From Adineta steineri (Eukaryota; Rotifera; Eurotatoria; Adinetida; Adinetidae), in assembly GCA_905250115.1 (NCBI GenBank), contig CAJNOI010000001.1, positions 1,242,977-1,306,976 on the forward strand: a stretch of 64,000 bases of DNA, given 5' to 3'. The position numbers and the translations under genes are program-made. Below, in pieces: positions 60,225 through 64,000 of the stretch. The notes beneath the pieces were generated by a model, which was not told where the DNA came from, ran no database searches, and was given only the letters and a program-made list of their open reading frames with translations. Positions within the stretch are counted from its first letter, which is position 1. Every line of letters starts with the position of its first letter.

Positions 60225-60618
60225 TAAAGAGAATAAATGAAGGGATATATCTATAAAAATCAAATAAAATATTGTTTTTAAATGTTAAAAAAAATAAATT
60301 ACAAGTTTTTGCACTAATATTTTATTGTTTTTCTGGTAGTTCATTCTACTCTATTGAATTCATTCGTGTTAGATAAAAAGAATTTATTAATGCTAACATA
60401 TATTAGACTAATTTATGAACAAATTTTTCTTAAAATTATAATCAAATATATTTTAATCAATAAAAAAAATCTTAAATTATTTCATTTACGATTACATTGT
60501 TTCTTGCACTTACTCAAACATATGAATCATACATTTTTTTAAAACTCGAATGAAATACGAAAAGTAAATATTTAAAACAGAGGTCGACACATGGTGGTAC
60601 AAAGGGCAATAATATTAC
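60225..60618. other. Short intergenic region
   Basis: These 394 bp separate the KLHL8-like start from the PhnZ-like stop. On the minus strand an acceptor-like GATTTTTATAG ends at 60251, about 27 bases before the Kelch gene's ATG. The plus-strand frame at 60354-60542 is not credible. Confidence 0.5.
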
Positions 60619-61173
60619 TTAGATTTTATGACTATGTTCTTGAACAAGATTCCAATAGTGATTAGTTAATTGTTCATATTTATCAAACTCTGTATCTTTT
60701 GCTGCTTCATCAAATGTACGCATTCGTAGACAAAGTTCAAAATCAGGATGTATACGAAATCTTTCGGCTTCATCATTATTCATTGGTCCACCTTGATAAA
60801 CAAGTGTTTGTTTTGATGCATCTGAAAGACGATCATAATAATCTTTATCAATATGAGTTAAATATCGTTTAGCATTAACATGATTTTCAATAAGATAACA
60901 TATACGTTCTGATAAACCAATCTGATCATGAAGATATTTAGCTCCAATCTGTTCATGATTAAGAACACCTAAATTACCCATAAGATCTTCTTCTTTCTCA
61001 CTTAATAAATGACCAATATCATGAAGAAATGCAGCAATAATTAATTCACGATCAGTTGGATCGTATTGTTCAGCCAAATATGCTGCTTGTATAGCATGTT
61101 GATACTGAGTTACAGGTTCACCATAATATTCACTTCCACCATGTTTTTCGTATACAAATCGAACATTCTCCAT
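60619..61173 (-). CDS. PhnZ/TmpB-like HD-domain diiron oxygenase
   Basis: An intronless 184-aa frame matches PhnZ (2-amino-1-hydroxyethylphosphonate dioxygenase) along its length. In PhnZ a mixed-valent diiron centre cleaves the C-P bond to give glycine and phosphate. The ligands align by constant offset to PhnZ: His26, His51-Asp52 in FLHDIGH, His73 in NHEQIGAKYL, His98 in ENHVNAKRYL and Asp155 in RTFDE. PhnZ's active-site lid Tyr24 and Glu27 correspond to Tyr16 and Glu19 (EYYGEP), and the substrate-binding Lys108 and Ser126 to Lys102 and Ser120 (LSDASKQTL, then YQGGPM). It should be a soluble, cytosolic and probably active enzyme on an aminophosphonate or its trimethyl form. It lies 167 bp downstream of ATG5 on the same strand. 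Lack of introns and the bacterial family raise horizontal origin as a possibility. Confidence 0.9.
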   Translation of the reverse strand: MENVRFVYEKHGGSEYYGEPVTQYQHAIQAAYLAEQYDPTDRELIIAAFLHDIGHLLSEKEEDLMGNLGVLNHEQIGAKYLHDQIGLSERICYLIENHVNAKRYLTHIDKDYYDRLSDASKQTLVYQGGPMNNDEAERFRIHPDFELCLRMRTFDEAAKDTEFDKYEQLTNHYWNLVQEHSHKI

Positions 61174-61340
61174 TATTTATCTTATTTTAATAAACAAAAG
61201 TACAAAGTAACATCAGGAGACAAATACAGATATGATGTGACAAGGAAAAAGAAGCAGAAAAATAAGAGAAGTACTAAAGTCAATAATCTACAAATAAACA
61301 GAATAAAAAATATTTAAAGTTTTTTTCTTCTCCTTTATCA

Positions 61341-62258
61341 TCACATGCGTTTTTCAACAAGACAAATATGAAGAAAATTATCTGGATAAGAAAAATATTC
61401 ACTAAGCCATTGTATTGGTGTATGAAGTGGTGGTTGTACTCCATGTATAATAATACGATAATCTTTAATATTAATATTTAAAATCTCCTTTTCATTCGAT
61501 AATCGTTCACATTGTGCTTCATGATTTAATGAAAATTGTATTAAATCATTTAATGTCATCCATTTATCATGTTCAATATCATATGGTGAAAATAATTTTT
61601 GTATAAATACTCGATCTAATATATAGATTCGAAATGGTATATAACGAAAATATTGTAAATTATCTGTATAAGACATTAATTTCATATTTATATTCCAAAA
61701 ATTTTCATATTTATCTTGAAATAATGAATTCCATAATTGTTTATGATCACGTTTTTGCATATCACCTATAATTTGACCTTTATGTTTTAATGCATCAGCT
61801 TCTTTCAATGTTGTCATATAATGTGCTTCAATAGTTTCTTTATCTGGAAAACGTATTAATTCATTTTCAGGAAATTTACTTAAATGTACTATGATTTGCC
61901 ATGGAAGATGACATGATGATGTTGATGATAAAGAAGATGTATATAAATCATAAAGTACACCAATTGGATAATGCCATTTAAGTGGAATACTTTCATATTC
62001 AAGCCATAAATTATGAAGACTTATATTATTAGTTGAATCAGTTAAATTTTCTTTATAATATGTTGAATAATAACGAGATATTTTATCAATAATACATGGA
62101 AAATAAAGATGACGTGAAAGCATTAAATAAAATGGTTCTGGTGTTTCAGAACGATTTACTTTACTCTTATCTTCTTCAGACAATAGAAAACATATTGGTA
62201 TACGTGATTGCCATAATTCACGTGTGATTTCTTTATCATCTAAAGGTGATGTATTCAT
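61341..62258 (-). CDS. atg5: ATG5 autophagy protein
   Basis: A single exon encodes 305 aa (human 275). Conserved blocks run the full length: LWQSRIPICFLL, PFYLMLSRHLYFP, IPLKWHYPIGVLYDL, LPWQIIVHLSKFPE, TTLKEADALKHKGQ, MQKRDHKQLW, FRYIPFRIYI and QWLSEYFSYPDNFLHI. Lys152 corresponds to human Lys130, the residue joined to ATG12 by an isopeptide bond. The ATG12-ATG5-ATG16L complex acts as the E3 for ATG8/LC3 lipidation on the phagophore. Extra length comes from Ser/Thr-rich insertions near 64-80 and 107-116. On the minus strand TTTTTATTTTAG abuts the ATG directly (AG at 62259-62260), so the 5' UTR is added by cis- or trans-splicing at that point. Confidence 0.97.
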   Translation of the reverse strand: MNTSPLDDKEITRELWQSRIPICFLLSEEDKSKVNRSETPEPFYLMLSRHLYFPCIIDKISRYYSTYYKENLTDSTNNISLHNLWLEYESIPLKWHYPIGVLYDLYTSSLSSTSSCHLPWQIIVHLSKFPENELIRFPDKETIEAHYMTTLKEADALKHKGQIIGDMQKRDHKQLWNSLFQDKYENFWNINMKLMSYTDNLQYFRYIPFRIYILDRVFIQKLFSPYDIEHDKWMTLNDLIQFSLNHEAQCERLSNEKEILNINIKDYRIIIHGVQPPLHTPIQWLSEYFSYPDNFLHICLVEKRM

Positions 62259-63700
62259 CTAAAATAAAAATAATTAATTTCGATAATAATTAAATGTCAT
62301 GTCTTGATGTCGATCAAAAGAAACGAATAGGTATATTGAGTTTCTTGTATACGTGAAGACAGACAAACGGAAAAAATAATAAGTTAAGATCGATGAGTCA
62401 TAGAGCGATAAGAACAGATCGGTTGAACAGCATAAATATCGATTACAGGAACGATCGATATGTATACATAGTTTGATTCGAAACATACCGTGAAAAGACT
62501 AAGTGATGAAAGAGAAAGAATATAACCATAGAGAAAACTCCAATGTCTGTAAATGATAACAAGAGAAAAAATTTAGAGACAACTGTCACTACATCACAAT
62601 AAAAACTATGAAATTTTTTATTTTTTTAATAAAATATTTTATTTTATATGACTACTAAAATGAACTAATTCTTTAGTTCAACATAATTGATTAATAATTG
62701 ACCAGCTGTTACTATATATTTGAACATAATGTTATGGTTTATTTCGTTATGCTTGATTTATCATATCGACTAATTAATAATGGCATTAGGATGTTGTAAA
62801 CATCTGATGCAGCTATAAACATAATTATAACAGTAATCTTGATAAGACTAGACATTTAAAAATAAAAATATGTTTTATTTCGAATATATAATTGATATCT
62901 ATATATATATTGATAATTAAGTATATTAATGATCATCTGGTTCAGTAATACAAACCTTCAATTAAGATCACTATATAGTAATTAAATAAACTATTTTTGT
63001 TTATTTGAATTTATCTGATGGATCTGTTTTCATCATATGTTGTTTTCTAATAATTCTAGCATATTTTGTCATTATTCGTTTTTCTCTTCTATACTTATCA
63101 TAATAAACAAAAATCTATATCATACATTGTATTGATATATTTCAATCATCTCATATTCTTTCATCCATATTTTGTAAACGATATATTGATAATCGAAATA
63201 ATCAATATTGTCTAATGTATACATCCGATAAATCATTCTCTATCTATACTAATAATTATTGCCTAAAATTGATAATAAATCATATCATATCTAAAAATAA
63301 GATAGAACATCCAACTTGTGCTTTGTTCTCATAGCTCAATTCTTGTATTCTTTTTAACACCACGTATAGAATCTAATCTATTGTTAGTTATAAAAGTATG
63401 ATAGAAGTAAGAGAAGCGTTCCCGTTCAAATTTTCATGATGTTTGTCTTGAGATTATCAGCTTATCATGTCAAAAATATAAATAAAACAAATTGAACACC
63501 TGAATTATTTATCAGAACAAAAACAAAAAGAAATGCAAATCAAAACATATTAAGACAAAGAATTATAGTAGGAAAATATTCGCTTGTTACAGTATACACA
63601 TAAACACATAAGATTTTTCAATGAGATAAAGAAAAATGTGCTAATCTACACAACAAAAGAAAAGAAAAATTTCTCCATTCACTAATCAGAGAAGAAAATT
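62259..63700. other. Intergenic, no gene seen
   Basis: AT-rich spacer upstream of ATG5 and downstream of the partial gene at the right edge. Frames are short. The 70-codon minus frame at 62274-62486 has no coding character and could be 5' leader sequence. Confidence 0.5.
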
Positions 63701-64000
63701 TCAAAACGATTCTTTCTCTGATTCATTTTGTTCTTGCCCATTATTTAATGGTGCTTTTTCAATACGCATAACCAATGGTGTATGTGTTTGTTCAATTTTT
63801 TCATCAAGTTCTTCGGCAAATACAACAGGAATGCCTAAAAAATAAAATAATAAATAGAATAAAGTTTATTATTTAAATAAAAAATATACAACCTTTGGAA
63901 ATAAATTGTCTTTGATCATGTTGTCGACTGGCCTTTTTATATAAATCATTTTGTTCTTTATGTTTTCTATTATATGAATAATTTTGATAGAGAAGTTTAT
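63701..64000 (-). CDS. 3' end of an unrecognised gene
   Basis: Two exons are visible: 63893-64000 (5' part outside the window) and 63701-63834, joined by a 58-bp GT-AG intron in phase. The readable C-terminus is about 80 residues: a basic, Tyr/Gln-rich stretch (YKKASRQHDQRQFISKG), then IPVVFAEELDEKIEQTHTPL, VMRIEKAPLNNG and an acidic tail ending ESEKESF. I do not recognise a domain. Composition suggests the exposed tail of a cytosolic or nuclear protein. Confidence 0.6.

Overview
The window reads as nuclear DNA of a small, intron-rich, strongly AT-biased metazoan, most likely a bdelloid rotifer (Adineta/Rotaria type). This is an inference from gene style: very short GT-AG introns (mostly about 50-70 bp), a Hedgehog-type Hint protein without a Hedgehog signalling domain, animal-specific genes (KLHL8-like, CNG channel, LRRC56, Rbfox-like), and acceptor-like AGs just upstream of many start codons with no obvious upstream donor, as expected from spliced-leader trans-splicing, which is known in rotifers. 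No virus-like element, CRISPR array, rRNA or convincing tRNA was seen.

Layout. 1-1471 (-): 3'-truncated type II membrane protein ending in a C-type lectin domain. 2554-3780 (-): Hint-domain (Hog-like) secreted protein. 5717-6382: large foldback MITE flanked by TA. 6555-9171 (-): CDC25 phosphatase. 11982-13106 (-): intronless EF-hand protein. 14455-16570 (-) and 17123-20143 (+): a head-to-head pair, hnRNP D/AB-like and LRRC56. 21397-22790 (-): calreticulin. 24399-25337 (-): CRAL-TRIO protein. 28367-29248 (-) and 29916-32187 (+): head-to-head ADP-ribosylglycohydrolase-like gene and divergent hnRNP K-like gene. 32436-32784: second foldback element. 33354-34125 (+): mini Rbfox-like RRM protein, tail-to-tail with 34324-37608 (-), a CNGA-type channel with an altered pore. 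43448-45036 (-): FLYWCH zinc-finger protein. 46173-53231 (-): full ABCA transporter in 25 exons. 53635-54773 (-): RAE1. 55800-60224 (-): KLHL8-like protein with a piggyBac-type insertion in one intron. 60619-61173 (-): PhnZ-like HD-domain oxygenase. 61341-62258 (-): ATG5. 63701-64000 (-): 3' end of an unrecognised gene.

The exon models were built by hand from splice sites. Each complete multi-exon model sums to a whole number of codons and translates in frame through all junctions. The window is ordinary gene-dense host chromosome rather than one pathway locus, although four genes are RNA-binding or mRNA-export factors. Points of most interest are the CNG channel whose TIGET selectivity filter reads QNHET, the intronless PhnZ-type diiron oxygenase close behind ATG5, the Hint protein with a non-Hedgehog N-terminus, the KH protein that has lost two of three GXXG loops, and the three terminal-inverted-repeat elements.
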